A stretch of DNA of 64,000 bases from Lysobacter changpingensis. Lineage in GTDB: Bacteria > Pseudomonadota > Gammaproteobacteria > Xanthomonadales > Xanthomonadaceae. Every line of letters begins with the position of its first letter. Position 1 is the stretch's first letter. Where the stretch lies: positions 336,561-400,560 of the forward strand of contig NZ_JADWPE010000001.1 in the NCBI RefSeq assembly GCF_017308985.1, written 5' to 3'. The notes under the pieces are model-generated. The model did not search any database. It was given only the letters and a program-made list of their open reading frames with translations, and was not told the origin of the DNA. Of the stretch, positions 44,445 through 54,130 are shown piece by piece. A program made the position numbers and the translations under genes.

Positions 44445-45107
44445 ATGCCGACCCTGCTGATCGCCGATGACCACCCGCTGTTCCGCGCCGCGCTGCGCCA
44501 GGCCGCGATGGAAGCCGTGGCCGGCGCCGACATCCGGGAAGCCGGCAGCCTCGATGCGGTGCTCGCCGCGCTCGATGCCGACGGCGGGATCGACCTGGTC
44601 CTGCTCGACCTGCACATGCCCGGCAACCACGGGTTGGCGGGACTCGCCGCGATCCGCGCGCAGTACCCCGGCGTGGCCGTGGTGGTGGTGTCGGCGAACG
44701 ACGATCCGCGCGTGGTGCGCCGCGCGCTCGATCACGGCGCGGCGGGCTATCTCCCCAAGAGCGCGGGGCTGGACGAACTGCGCGATGCGATCCGCGCGGT
44801 GCTCGCCTGCGAGCAGTGGCTGCCCGCTTCGCTGCGTGCCGCCGTGGCGCGCACGCAGAGCGACAGCGGCGACGCCGACCTCGCCGCGCGCCTGGCGAGC
44901 CTGTCGCCGCAGCAGTTCCGTGTGCTGACGCTGGTGGCGCAGGGGCTGCTCAACAAGCAGATCGCCGATCGCCTGGACGTGCAGGAGCGCACGGTGAAGG
45001 CGCATTTGTCGGCGATCTTCGAGCGCCTGGGCGTGCGCAACCGCACGCAGGCCAGCGTGGTCCTGCGCGAGCTCGAACTGGCCGATCCGGCGCGCCAGCT
45101 CGCGTAG
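44445..45107 (+). CDS. NarL/LuxR-family response regulator (CrbR/ErdR-like)
   Basis: 220-residue response regulator. Receiver domain with the phosphorylation site Asp55 in LVLLDLHMPGN, plus the acidic DDH start and a Lys in YLPKSAG. C-terminal LuxR helix-turn-helix (LSPQQFRVLTLVAQGLLNKQIADRLDVQERTVKAHLSAIFERLGVRNRTQAS). The large symporter-kinase encoded just beyond the KGG gene is the likely partner: such pairs (CrbS/CrbR in Vibrio, MxtR/ErdR in Pseudomonas) control acetate use through acs. That partnership is inferred from architecture and vicinity. Confidence 0.9.
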   Translation: MPTLLIADDHPLFRAALRQAAMEAVAGADIREAGSLDAVLAALDADGGIDLVLLDLHMPGNHGLAGLAAIRAQYPGVAVVVVSANDDPRVVRRALDHGAAGYLPKSAGLDELRDAIRAVLACEQWLPASLRAAVARTQSDSGDADLAARLASLSPQQFRVLTLVAQGLLNKQIADRLDVQERTVKAHLSAIFERLGVRNRTQASVVLRELELADPARQLA

Positions 45108-45135
45108 CCCGCGATCCTTCCGATGCGGCCGGCGC

Positions 45136-45411
45136 TCACTCGCCGGCGTTGCGGGCGGCGCGGTTGCCGCCGCTGGCTTCGCCGCCCTTGCGGCCGATCG
45201 CGGACATGTGTTCGCGATCGCGGCTCACCGCTTCGCCGCCCTTGCGTCCGGCGATGCGCGCTTCGGCGGAGCTGAACTCGTGGGCGCGTCCGCTCTCGTG
45301 CGCGGCCTTGCCGCCCTTGCTGGCGATCTCGCGCTGCCTGCCGGCATCCATGGACGCGAAACCGCGTTCGCTCTTGCCGCGTCGACTCTCCTGTGGGTGC
45401 TCGTTGGCCAT
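45136..45411 (-). CDS. KGG-repeat stress-induced protein
   Basis: 91-residue highly hydrophilic protein with repeated KGG-type motifs: FASMDAGRQREIASKGGKAAHES, EARIAGRKGGEAVSRD and SAIGRKGGEASGGN. This is the KGG/con-10/GsiB-like stress protein pattern, expressed under starvation, heat or salt in other bacteria. The ATG at 45411 removes a poorly supported N-terminal extension. It sits convergently between the two-component genes. Confidence 0.88.
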   Translation of the reverse strand: MANEHPQESRRGKSERGFASMDAGRQREIASKGGKAAHESGRAHEFSSAEARIAGRKGGEAVSRDREHMSAIGRKGGEASGGNRAARNAGE

Positions 45412-45670
45412 CGTTGCGTCCTCGTGTGGGGTGGGCGCAGCCCGCGAGGCGCGGCCTGCGACTGAGGAAGGCGCAATTTCCATGCCATTGCGCGCGCCTA
45501 TGCGACGGCAACGCCGGGGCGGCGTCGGATGAAATTGCTTCCGGCATCAATGAAGCTGCGTGCACGCACGGTGGCTCGCCCCGCCCCGCCCGCGCAGCCG
45601 ATCCGTCGTGTGACGAAGGCGCTGCCATCCTTTCCGCCCACGCGGAAGCGGACTCAGCCGCACGATGGCT

Positions 45671-48600
45671 TCAGGAGACCGCGAATTCCCGCGCGGCCAG
45701 CGCCCGGTCGAGCATCGACTTCAGCGCCAGCGGCTTCACCGGCTTGGCGAGCAACGACAGCCCCGCTTCGTGCACGGCGCGGCGCACGTCCTCGCCGCGA
45801 TCGGCGCTGAGGATCAAGGTCGGGCGCGCACCGAACCGTGCGGCCAGGCGATCGGCCAGGCGCACGCCGGTATCGCCATCATCGAGGTGATAGTCGAACA
45901 GCCACAGCGCGGCGGGCGCCTGCCGCAGCGCGGCCTCGGCCCCGACGCCATCCAGCGCGGTGACGACCTCGTATCCCCACCGCTGCAGCACGCCGGCGAG
46001 CGCGTCCATCGCCAGCGGATCGTTGTCGACCAGCAGCACGCGCAGCGATCGGCCGTCGTGCGCGAACGCGTGCGTCGTCGCTGCCGGCAGTGGCACCTGT
46101 GCCACGCGCACCGAGAACACCGTGCCGATGCCGAGCCCGCTTCGCAGCGCCAGCGGCGCATCGAGCAGCTGCGCGATGCGCTCGGCGATCGACAGGCCCA
46201 GGCCCAGCCCCTGCCCCGGCGCGTCCTCGCCACGGCGGAATTCCTCGAAGATCGCCGCCTGTTGCGCGGGCGCGATGCCCGGCCCGGTGTCGTGCACTTC
46301 GATGCGCAGTCCGTCGCCATCGCGACGCACACCGAGCAGCACGCTTCCCTGCGCCGTGTAACGCACGGCGTTGGCGAGGAAGTTCTGCAGCACGCGGCGC
46401 AGCAGTTGCGGATCGCTGTGCGTCCACGCGCGCGTGCCGACGAAACGGAACCGCAACCCGCGCGCCGTTGCGATCGCGCGGAACTCCGAGGCGAGCGGCT
46501 CGAGCACGTCGCCCAGCGGGAACGCACGCGGCTGCGGCACCAGCCCGCCCGCTTCGAGCCGCGACATGTCGAGCAGGCCCGTCAGCAGGTCGCTGGTCGA
46601 ATCCAGCGCACCGCCGATCTGCGCCACCGTCTCGCGCTGCCGCGCATCCAGCGGTTGCCGTGCGAGCGAATCGGCGAACAGCTGCGCCGCATGCAGCGGC
46701 TGCATCAGGTCGTGGCCGATGGCTGCGAGGAAGCGGCTCTTGGCCTCGTTCGCGCGTTCGGCCTCGCGCTTGGCGACTTCCAGGTCCGCGGTGCGCCCGG
46801 CGACGCGCAGCTCCAGCGTTTCGTTCGCCATGATCAGCCCGGCTTCGGCACGGCGGAACGCGGTCACGTCGGTGAAGGTGGCGACGAAGCCGCCGCCGGG
46901 CATGGGGTTGCCGCGGATCTCGACGATGCTTCCGTCGGGCAGCACGCGCTCGGACAGATGCGGCGTGCCGGCGCGCATGAACGCCAGGCGCCGTTCCAGC
47001 GCACGTTCCAAGTCGCGCTCGCTCCAGCCGCGCGTGGGCAGGCGTTGCAGGGCCCAGCGCGAGAGTTCGGCGATCGGGCGGCCCACCGTCAGCAGTTCCG
47101 GCGGGAAACCGAACAGCTCGGCGTAGCGGCGATTCCACGCGACCAGGCGCAGCTGCGCGTCGACCACGCTGATGCCCTGGCTCATGTTGTGCAGCGCCGC
47201 TTCCAGCACGCGCTGGTTGAAGCGCAGGTCGGCGGAGGCTTCGCCGACGATCGCGGCGACGGTGTCGAGGTCGTGGCTGCTCGCGCGTCGCGCCGCGTCC
47301 AGCAGCACGCGCGCCGACGCCGAGCCGAGCACGGCGGCGAGCTCGCGTTCGATGCGCGCCTCCACCGACGGCGGCACCGCGCCTTCGGCCTGGACGCCGT
47401 GCAGCAGCTGCGTCACGCGCTCGCGCGGAAGGAAGCGCAGGCCGGCGTCGCGCAGCGTGCGCAGGTCGAGGCCGCGCTGCGCACGGCGCGGCGCTTCGCG
47501 TCGCCACAATGCGGCGATGACCGTCGCGAGCGTGCCGACGAACAGGCTCGCGCCGACCGCCCGGCCCAGGCGGCTCCAGCCGGTCAGGCCGAACAGGCCG
47601 TCGGGCGCGAGCCAGCGCTGGTCGAACGGACCGGCGACGACCCACGACGGCGCCGCGCCGCGCGCTTCGACCATCATCGGCAGCAACAGCACCCACGCCC
47701 ACGCCACGAACCCCGCGACGATGCCGGCCACCGCCGCGCGCGGGGGCGTCTGCGGACGCCACACGGCGAAAAACAGCGCGGGCGCCAGCGTCGCCAATGC
47801 CGAGAACGACACCGCACCGACGTCGGCCAGCGCATCGCTGCCGGCGAGCAGGCGGCTGTACGCCCACGCCAGCAGCATGATCGCGACGATGCCGCTGCGG
47901 CGCAGCGCGAGCACGCTGCCGCGCAGGTCGCTGCCGTCGTTGCGCGACCACGCGCCGCGCAGCAGGCCTGGCGCGAACCAGTGGTTGCCGATCATCAGGC
48001 TCAAGGTGAGCGTGCTGACCACGACCATGCCGGTGGCCGCGCTCAGGCCGCCAAGGAAGGCGAACAGCGCCAGCCCTTCCTGCCCCTGCGACAGCGGCAG
48101 CGCGAGCACGTACAGGTCCGACGGCACGCCCGTGCCCGCCAGCAGCGACTGCCCCGCCGTCGCCAGCGGCAGCACCGGCAGCGCGATCAGCACCAGGTAC
48201 AGCGGGAATTGCCAGCGTGCGGTGCGCACGTCGCGCTCGTCGCGGCATTCGACCACGCCGACGTGGAACTGGTGCGGCAACACGAACATCGCCAGCGCGC
48301 CCAGCAGCACCAGCGGCGCGAAGCCGTCGGCGCCACGCGCGGGCGGCGGTGGTGCGGTGGTTTGCGGGAGATCGCCGAGTCCGAACCACACGAACGCGCC
48401 CAGTGCGAGCATCGCGGCCAGCTTGAACACCGACTCGAACGCCATCGCCAGCACGAGGCCGCGGTTGTGCTCGGCAGCGCTCGCGCGGCGCGTGCCGAAC
48501 AGCATCGCGAACAGCGCCATCGCCAAGGCGACGTAAAGCGCGCTGTCCTGCCAGGCCGGCGCGGCGGTGCCTTCGGCGGTGCGCGTGGTGAGCATCGCGA

Positions 48601-49027
48601 AGCTCATCGCGACCGCTTTCAGCTGCAGCGCGATGTAGGGAATGAGCCCGAGCGCGGCGATCAGCGTCACCGTCGCCGCGAGCCACGCATCCTTGCCCAG
48701 GCGCGTGGCGATGAGGTCGGCGAGCGAGGTCGCATTGGTCTCGCGCGAGAGCCGCACGAGTTTCACCATGAAGGCGATCGCCAGGCCGTACAGCAGGATC
48801 GCGCCGAGGAACGTCGGCGGCAGCGGCCAGCCGTAGCGCGCGGCCTGCGTGACGGTGCCGTAGAACGTCCACGACGTGCAGTGCACCGCGAGCGAAAGCG
48901 CGTAGACGTGGCGCCATTGTCGTGCGAGCACTGTCGGCCGCCGCTCGGCGTACAACGCCGTGCCGAACATCAACGCGAGCCACGCGAGGCTGGCGACGGC
49001 GACGTTGGTGAAGCTCAGCATGGGCAT
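45671..49027 (-). CDS. Sodium/solute-symporter hybrid histidine kinase (CrbS/MxtR-like)
   Basis: 1118-residue protein from the ATG at 49027. Residues 1-510 are an SSS-type symporter module with about 13 membrane segments (for example FYGTVTQAARYG, RLGKDAWLAATVTLIAALGLIPYIALQLKA). Residues about 605-730 form a PAS domain (HNMSQGISVVDAQLRLVAWNRRYAELFGF). A histidine kinase follows with His772 in AAIGHDLMQPLHAAQ, N box ANAVRYT and G boxes DTGPGIAP and GLGLGLSIAERIA, then a receiver with Asp1045 in LWLFDYHLDDGDTG. This order is that of CrbS/MxtR sensors, which respond to acetate or related carbon sources and signal to LuxR-type regulators such as the one at 44445. Confidence 0.92.
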   Translation of the reverse strand: MPMLSFTNVAVASLAWLALMFGTALYAERRPTVLARQWRHVYALSLAVHCTSWTFYGTVTQAARYGWPLPPTFLGAILLYGLAIAFMVKLVRLSRETNATSLADLIATRLGKDAWLAATVTLIAALGLIPYIALQLKAVAMSFAMLTTRTAEGTAAPAWQDSALYVALAMALFAMLFGTRRASAAEHNRGLVLAMAFESVFKLAAMLALGAFVWFGLGDLPQTTAPPPPARGADGFAPLVLLGALAMFVLPHQFHVGVVECRDERDVRTARWQFPLYLVLIALPVLPLATAGQSLLAGTGVPSDLYVLALPLSQGQEGLALFAFLGGLSAATGMVVVSTLTLSLMIGNHWFAPGLLRGAWSRNDGSDLRGSVLALRRSGIVAIMLLAWAYSRLLAGSDALADVGAVSFSALATLAPALFFAVWRPQTPPRAAVAGIVAGFVAWAWVLLLPMMVEARGAAPSWVVAGPFDQRWLAPDGLFGLTGWSRLGRAVGASLFVGTLATVIAALWRREAPRRAQRGLDLRTLRDAGLRFLPRERVTQLLHGVQAEGAVPPSVEARIERELAAVLGSASARVLLDAARRASSHDLDTVAAIVGEASADLRFNQRVLEAALHNMSQGISVVDAQLRLVAWNRRYAELFGFPPELLTVGRPIAELSRWALQRLPTRGWSERDLERALERRLAFMRAGTPHLSERVLPDGSIVEIRGNPMPGGGFVATFTDVTAFRRAEAGLIMANETLELRVAGRTADLEVAKREAERANEAKSRFLAAIGHDLMQPLHAAQLFADSLARQPLDARQRETVAQIGGALDSTSDLLTGLLDMSRLEAGGLVPQPRAFPLGDVLEPLASEFRAIATARGLRFRFVGTRAWTHSDPQLLRRVLQNFLANAVRYTAQGSVLLGVRRDGDGLRIEVHDTGPGIAPAQQAAIFEEFRRGEDAPGQGLGLGLSIAERIAQLLDAPLALRSGLGIGTVFSVRVAQVPLPAATTHAFAHDGRSLRVLLVDNDPLAMDALAGVLQRWGYEVVTALDGVGAEAALRQAPAALWLFDYHLDDGDTGVRLADRLAARFGARPTLILSADRGEDVRRAVHEAGLSLLAKPVKPLALKSMLDRALAAREFAVS

Positions 49028-49125
49028 GCGGCGGGGCTCATGGGCGGAGGATAGCTGGACGGACGGCCCTTACGACGCCACCCGCATGGAGCGTGACAGC
49101 CCGGGCCCGGCCTTCGCCGGGATGA

Positions 49126-49660
49126 CGGTGAGGCTTGGCCCGCGATGACGGTGAGCGTTGGCCCTTGTAGCCCGGGTAAGCGAAGCGCACCCGGGGCCTG
49201 CCTCGAAGCGAAGATCACGATGGGCTCCAGCTTCCGCCGGAATGACGGTGACAAACGAGATGCCGCGACCGCCTCGATCCCCACCTTTGCCGCGATGACG
49301 GTGAGGGTTGGCCCTTGTAGCCCGGGTAAGCGAAGCGCACCCGGGGCTTGCCTCGAAGCGAAGATCACGATGGGCTCCAGCTTCCGCCGGAATGACAGTG
49401 ACAAACGAGATGCCGCGACTGCCTCGATCCCACCTTTGCCGGGATGACGGTGAGGGTTGGCCCTTGTAGCCTGGGTAAGCGAAGCGCACCCGGGGCTTGC
49501 CTCGAAGCGAAGATCACGATGGGCTCCAGCTTCCGCTGGAATGACGGTGACAAGCGAGATGCCGCGACTGCCTCGATCCCACCTTTGCCGGGATGACGGT
49601 GAGGGTTGGCTCTTGTAGCCCGGGTAAGCGAAGCGCACCCGGGGCTTGCCTCGACGCGAG
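49126..49660. repeat. 149-bp tandem array, four units, each with a GTAG REP and a TTCC/GGAATGAC palindrome
   Basis: Four head-to-tail units with GTAG starts at 49167, 49317, 49466 and 49615, a period of 149-150 bp. Each holds one REP (GTAGCCCGGGTAAGCG...), a linker with GCCTCGAAGCGAAGATCACG, and a TCCAGCTTCCG[CT]TGGA-type hairpin followed by ATGAC[AG]GTGACAA. Units differ at few positions (CCCGGG vs CTGGG, C vs T), so the expansion is recent. The whole block fills the gap between the kinase and the second TonB receptor. Confidence 0.88.
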
Positions 49661-49700
49661 CATCAAGCGTGCCCCCCGGGATCACGCGTGAGCGCCAACC

Positions 49701-51935
49701 TCAGAAGTCGTACCGCACCGCCAGACTGTACTGCCGCGGCGCTCCATAGAACCCCGTCAGCACACCCAGCGCCGCATTGAGGTTGTAACCCGTCGTGCGG
49801 TACTCCTTGTCGGCCAGGTTCGTGCCCTGCAGCGAGAACGACCAGTGATCGTCCAGGCGCCAGATCACGCCCGCGTTCACCAGCCCGTAGCCGTCCTGCG
49901 TGATCGGCAGCGCGCCGGTGCGGACGATTTCCGTCGTCGCCACCACCTCGCTCTGGTAGCTGTAGCCCACGCGCGCCGAGAGATCGCCGCCGCCCGACAG
50001 CGGCGTGCGCCACTCCACGTTCAACGCACCCGAGAACTCCGGCGCATTGGTGAATTCCTGCTCGTCGGCGATGTTGACGCCGGCGTACATGAACTCGTCG
50101 TACTTCGCATCCAGCCACGCCAGGTTGCCGCTGATCAGCCAGTGCCTCGTCGGCAGCCACTGGTACTCGACTTCAACGCCTTCCACCGTGCCGGAACCGG
50201 CGTTGGTGAAGTCGCCGAAGAACGCATCGTCCACGCCGTCGCCATTGCTGTCGTAGGCGGTGAACACCGACAGCTGGATGTCCTCGTACTTGTTGTGGAA
50301 CGCCGCCAGGTTCAGGAACAGCGTCTGCTCGAGGAACGCCATCTTCGTGCCGATTTCATAGCTGTCCACCGATTCGTCGTCGAACGGCTCGGCCGAGCGT
50401 GGCACGGCGGTGGCCTGCGCGCGGATGTTGTAGCCGCCCGACTTGAAGCCGCGCGACGCCAGGCCATACACCATGATGTCCGGCGTGACCTGGTAATCCA
50501 GCGAGATCTTCGGCGAGGTGTTCTGGAAGTCGATGCGCTTGTCGAAGTCGGCCGCGATCGGCGTCGGGTTGCTCGCCGTGCATGCGGGCGCCAGCGTGGT
50601 GAACGTCGCGTCCGTGTAGCAGCGGTTGAGCACGACCGCGTGCTTGCGCTCGTCGGTGTAGCGCGCGCCGACGTCGAGCTTCAACTTCTCGGTCAAGTCG
50701 AACGTCCAGTCCGCGTACAGCGCCCACTGGTCGGTGTAGACCGTGCCCTGCGTGTCGCCGAACGACACGTCGAAGAAGTTGTTGAGCACCTGGCCGCCGG
50801 CCCAGCCGTCGAAGAAGTACAGGCCGACCACGCCGCGACTGCGACCGCCGGCGTCGTAGTTCACCTGCAATTCGTTGGTGACCTGTTCGTCGCTGTAGAA
50901 CGCCTTCACGTCGGCGATCCTGTTGGGCAGCGTGTCGAAGTCGATGTTGGTCTCGGTGTCGGACTCGCGCTTGGCGAGGATGTACTTCACCGCCCAGTCG
51001 TCGTTGACGCGCCAGTTGACGGTCGCCGAGGCGCCCTTCATCTCGGTGTCGTTGACGTTGGGCATGCCGCTGCGGATGTCGTAGCGGTCGTCCAGCGGCG
51101 CGAAGCCGGGCGCGAAGCGGTTCGGCGCGAGCATCTTCGCGCCGCGCACACCGGACTGGTCGTCCATCCAGTCGAAGGCGAACTGGATGTCGAGGTTGTC
51201 GCTGACGTACGCGCCGAGCTGGCCCCGCGCGGCGAGGATTTCCTTGTCGCTCACCGGCTGGCCGTTGGTGAGGTTCTCGCCGAAACCGTCGCGATTCAGG
51301 CTCGCCAGCGCCAGCCGCCCACGCAGCGCGCCGTCGCCAACCGAACCGCTGGCGGCGGCGCGCACGTCGAGCTGGTTGTAGTTGCCGACGGTGACCGACG
51401 CCTGACCATCGGGTTCGACGCCCAGGCCGCGCGAGATGTACTTGATCGCACCGCCAATCGTGTTCTTGCCGTACAGCGTGCCCTGCGGGCCGCGCAGCAC
51501 TTCCACGCGCTCGACGTCGAACACGTCCAGCAGCGCACCCTGCGGACGCGCGATGTAGACATCGTCCATGTAGATGCCCACGCCGGGGTCCACGCCCCAC
51601 AGCGGATCGGACTGGCCGACGCCGCGGATGTAGGCGGTGACCGTGCTGGACGACCCGCGCGCGGCATAGACGGTCAGGTTCGGCACCTGGGCGTCGAGGT
51701 CGCCGAGGTCTTCAACGTTCAACTGATCGAGCGCGTCGGCGGTGAACGCCGTCACCGCGACCGGCACTTCCTGCAGCGTTTCCTCGCGCTTGCGCGCGGT
51801 GACGGTGACGCCGCCGAGCGTGGTGGTTTCCTCGCCCGGTGCCGTGGCGCCGGCGTCCTGCGCGTGCGCCAGCGGCGCGACGAGCGCCAGCGCAATCGCG
51901 AGACTCAGGCCGTTACGGGTGCTGCGATGGTTCAT
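49701..51935 (-). CDS. TonB-dependent receptor
   Basis: 744-residue outer-membrane receptor starting at the ATG at 51935 behind GGAAGGAGCG. Signal peptide ends AHAQDA. The N-terminus has a TonB-box-like TTLGGVTVTARKREETLQEVPVAVT, then a plug with LDAQVPNLTVYAARGSSSTVTAYIRGVGQSDPL and GIYMDDVYIARPQGALLDVFDVERVEVLRGPQGTLYGKNTIGGAIKY. The barrel ends with aromatic YSLAVRYDF. This type often imports small organic compounds or siderophores in Sphingomonas and Xanthomonas. It is divergent from a GntP permease, suggesting a shared substrate such as an organic acid. Substrate unknown. Confidence 0.9.
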   Translation of the reverse strand: MNHRSTRNGLSLAIALALVAPLAHAQDAGATAPGEETTTLGGVTVTARKREETLQEVPVAVTAFTADALDQLNVEDLGDLDAQVPNLTVYAARGSSSTVTAYIRGVGQSDPLWGVDPGVGIYMDDVYIARPQGALLDVFDVERVEVLRGPQGTLYGKNTIGGAIKYISRGLGVEPDGQASVTVGNYNQLDVRAAASGSVGDGALRGRLALASLNRDGFGENLTNGQPVSDKEILAARGQLGAYVSDNLDIQFAFDWMDDQSGVRGAKMLAPNRFAPGFAPLDDRYDIRSGMPNVNDTEMKGASATVNWRVNDDWAVKYILAKRESDTETNIDFDTLPNRIADVKAFYSDEQVTNELQVNYDAGGRSRGVVGLYFFDGWAGGQVLNNFFDVSFGDTQGTVYTDQWALYADWTFDLTEKLKLDVGARYTDERKHAVVLNRCYTDATFTTLAPACTASNPTPIAADFDKRIDFQNTSPKISLDYQVTPDIMVYGLASRGFKSGGYNIRAQATAVPRSAEPFDDESVDSYEIGTKMAFLEQTLFLNLAAFHNKYEDIQLSVFTAYDSNGDGVDDAFFGDFTNAGSGTVEGVEVEYQWLPTRHWLISGNLAWLDAKYDEFMYAGVNIADEQEFTNAPEFSGALNVEWRTPLSGGGDLSARVGYSYQSEVVATTEIVRTGALPITQDGYGLVNAGVIWRLDDHWSFSLQGTNLADKEYRTTGYNLNAALGVLTGFYGAPRQYSLAVRYDF

Positions 51936-52205
51936 CTGAACGCTCCTTCCCCAACGTTGTGCGCATGCCGGCACGCGGCCGGCGCGGAATGGACAACGGG
52001 CCCTCCCCCGTCCTGCCGCAAGACTAGGGCGCAAGGTCCAAGAATCGCTCCTGTACCTTCGGACAATGCCGGGCCATCCCCGCGCCAATGAGACTGCATC
52101 GGTCGTCCTGCGGAGCGGGACGATGGCGGCCACCCTGCTTCGTCGTTGGCGCGAACGCGGCACAGGCGACGGCCCCTTCATCCGATCCCGTCTTCGAGGA
52201 CGTTC

Positions 52206-53603
52206 ATGGCATTCCTGATCGTGCTGGCCGCGTTGTGCTTCCTGATGTTCGTGGCCTACCGCGGCTACAGCGTGATCCTGTTCGCGCCGGTGGCGGCGCT
52301 GGGCGCGGTGCTGTTGACCGATCCGACGCTGGTCGCGCCGATGTTCACCGGCCTGTTCATGGACAAGATGGTCGGCTTCCTGAAGCTGTACTTCCCCGTG
52401 TTCCTGCTCGGCGCGATCTTCGGGAAGCTGATCGAGCTGTCGGGGTTCTCCAAGTCGATAGTGACCGCCACCATCGGCCTGTTCGGCGCGCAACGCGCGA
52501 TGCTGTCGATCGTCGTCGTCTGCGCGCTGCTGACCTACGGCGGCGTGTCGCTGTTCGTGGTGGTGTTCGCGGTGTATCCGTTCGCGGCGGAACTGTTCCG
52601 CCAGAGCGACATCCCCAAGCGGCTGATCCCCGGCACCATCGCGCTGGGCGCCTTCACCTTCACCATGGACGCGCTGCCGGGCACGCCGCAGATCCAGAAC
52701 ATCATCCCCACCACGTTCTTCGGCACGAACACCTGGGCCGCGCCGGTGCTGGGCACGATCGGCGGCGTGTTCATCCTGATCGTCGGCCTCGCGTACCTCG
52801 ACTGGCGCCGCCGCGTCGCGCGTTCGCGCGGTGAGGGATATGGCACCGCGCTGGTCAACGAACCGGCAGCGTTCGCCGGGCAGACGCTCGCGCACCCGCT
52901 CATCGCCATCGCGCCGCTCGTGCTGGTGGGCGTGGCGAACAAGCTGCTGACGACGGCGATCCCGCGTTTCTACGGCGAAAGCCACAGCTTCGATCCGGCG
53001 GTGATCGGCAACGCCACGCCGGTGGTGCAGGAAATCACCAAGGTCGCCGCGATCTGGGCCGTGCAGGGCGCGCTGCTGCTGGGCATCGCCACGGTGCTGG
53101 TGTTCGCGTGGAAACCGGTGATGGCGGGCTTTGCCGAAGGCACGAAGTCGGCCGTCGGCGGCGCGTTGCTGGCGGCCATGAACACCGCATCGGAATACGG
53201 TTTCGGCGCGGTGATCGCGGCGCTGCCGGGCTTTCTGGTCGTCGCCAACGCACTGGGCGCCATTCCGAACCCGCTGATCAACCAGGCCGTGACCGTGACG
53301 GCACTGGCGGGCATCACCGGTTCCGCGTCGGGCGGCATGAGCATCGCATTGGCCGCGATGGCCGAAACCTTCATCGCCAACGCGAACGCCGCCGGCATTC
53401 CGATGGAAGTGTTGCACCGCGTCGCCGCGATGGCCTCCGGCGGCATGGACACCCTGCCCCACAACGGCGCCGTCATCACGCTGCTGGCGGTGACCGGCCT
53501 GACGCATCGCCAGGCGTACAAGGACATCTTCGCGATCACCGCGATCAAGACGATCGCGGTGTTCGTGGTGATTGGCGTGTTCTATGCGACGGGTTGGGTG
53601 TGA
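52206..53603 (+). CDS. GntP-family permease
   Basis: 465-residue transporter with about 12-13 membrane segments, starting at the ATG at 52206. GntP features: GLFMDKMVGFLKLYFPVFLLGAIFGKL, YGGVSLFVVVFAVYPFA, DALPGTPQIQNIIPTTFFGTN and the C-terminal block GITGSASGGMSIALAAMAETF. GntP proteins carry gluconate or other hydroxy-acids; some act on 3-hydroxybutyrate. Its closeness to the PHB genes (about 8 kb) and to the divergent TonB receptor makes 3-hydroxybutyrate or a gluconate-like acid plausible, but this is inference. Confidence 0.88.
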   Translation: MAFLIVLAALCFLMFVAYRGYSVILFAPVAALGAVLLTDPTLVAPMFTGLFMDKMVGFLKLYFPVFLLGAIFGKLIELSGFSKSIVTATIGLFGAQRAMLSIVVVCALLTYGGVSLFVVVFAVYPFAAELFRQSDIPKRLIPGTIALGAFTFTMDALPGTPQIQNIIPTTFFGTNTWAAPVLGTIGGVFILIVGLAYLDWRRRVARSRGEGYGTALVNEPAAFAGQTLAHPLIAIAPLVLVGVANKLLTTAIPRFYGESHSFDPAVIGNATPVVQEITKVAAIWAVQGALLLGIATVLVFAWKPVMAGFAEGTKSAVGGALLAAMNTASEYGFGAVIAALPGFLVVANALGAIPNPLINQAVTVTALAGITGSASGGMSIALAAMAETFIANANAAGIPMEVLHRVAAMASGGMDTLPHNGAVITLLAVTGLTHRQAYKDIFAITAIKTIAVFVVIGVFYATGWV

Positions 53604-53626
53604 CGCCCACAGCGCCGATGTCGTTG

Positions 53627-53855
53627 TAGCCCGGGTAAGCGAAGCGCACCCGGGGAGCTGTCACGCCCATGAGCCCGCTTCAGCCGAACCAAGCGGCAGC
53701 GCTGAACTCTCGCCCTCCCCGCACAACGCTACGGTCCCCGCTTTTGTAGCCCGGGTAAGCGAAGCACACCCGGGGACCTGTCACGCTCATGAGCCCGCTA
53801 GCGCACCCGGGACCTGTCACGCCCAACCCGGGTGCGCTTCGCTTACCCGGGCTAC
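53627..53855. repeat. Three REP elements after the GntP permease
   Basis: Forward REPs at 53627-53655 and 53746-53774 (the second with AAGCACACC instead of AAGCGCACC) and an inverted REP at 53827-53855. The run fills the 266-bp convergent gap between the permease and the small XAC0095-like gene. Confidence 0.8.
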
Positions 53856-53869
53856 AACGGCCGACGTCA

Positions 53870-54130
53870 TCAACCCGGCTCGGGCTCGGGCTCGGGACCG
53901 TGCTGGATGACGAGGGACAACGCGTCGTCCACGTAGGACGCGGTTCGCTCGAAGAGTTCGGACAGCGCATCCAGCGAGAGGACGACATACTCGGTCGGCT
54001 CCCGGCGGGCTTCGGTGAGTTGGGCCAGCAGGCGCAATTGATCGCGCGTCTGGACCAGCGAATCGTGGGCGGAACGGGGCAGCAGATAGCCGCGAAATGC
54101 GGCGGGGATGGAACGCGTGTCCTTGCTCAT
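53870..54130 (-). CDS. Small XAC0095-like protein
   Basis: 86-residue protein from the ATG at 54130, with GGAG upstream. The sequence SIPAAFRGYLLPRSAHDSLVQTRDQLRLLAQLTEARREPTEYVVLSLDALSELFERTASYVDDALSLV resembles, from memory, the small XAC0095-family proteins widespread in Xanthomonadaceae; role unknown. It ends with a Glu-Pro run (PEPEPEPG). Just beyond it lie the REP cluster and the lower-GC islet. Confidence 0.6.
   Translation of the reverse strand: MSKDTRSIPAAFRGYLLPRSAHDSLVQTRDQLRLLAQLTEARREPTEYVVLSLDALSELFERTASYVDDALSLVIQHGPEPEPEPG

Noticed and set aside
45665..49054. A frame of more than 1100 codons on the plus strand opposite the hybrid kinase
   Set aside because: It mirrors the kinase gene, reads as Arg/Gln/Ala-rich filler and lacks any domain.
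49126..49660. CRISPR array
   Set aside because: The period is regular, but the whole 149-bp unit is conserved, not just a short repeat with unique spacers, and no cas gene is present.
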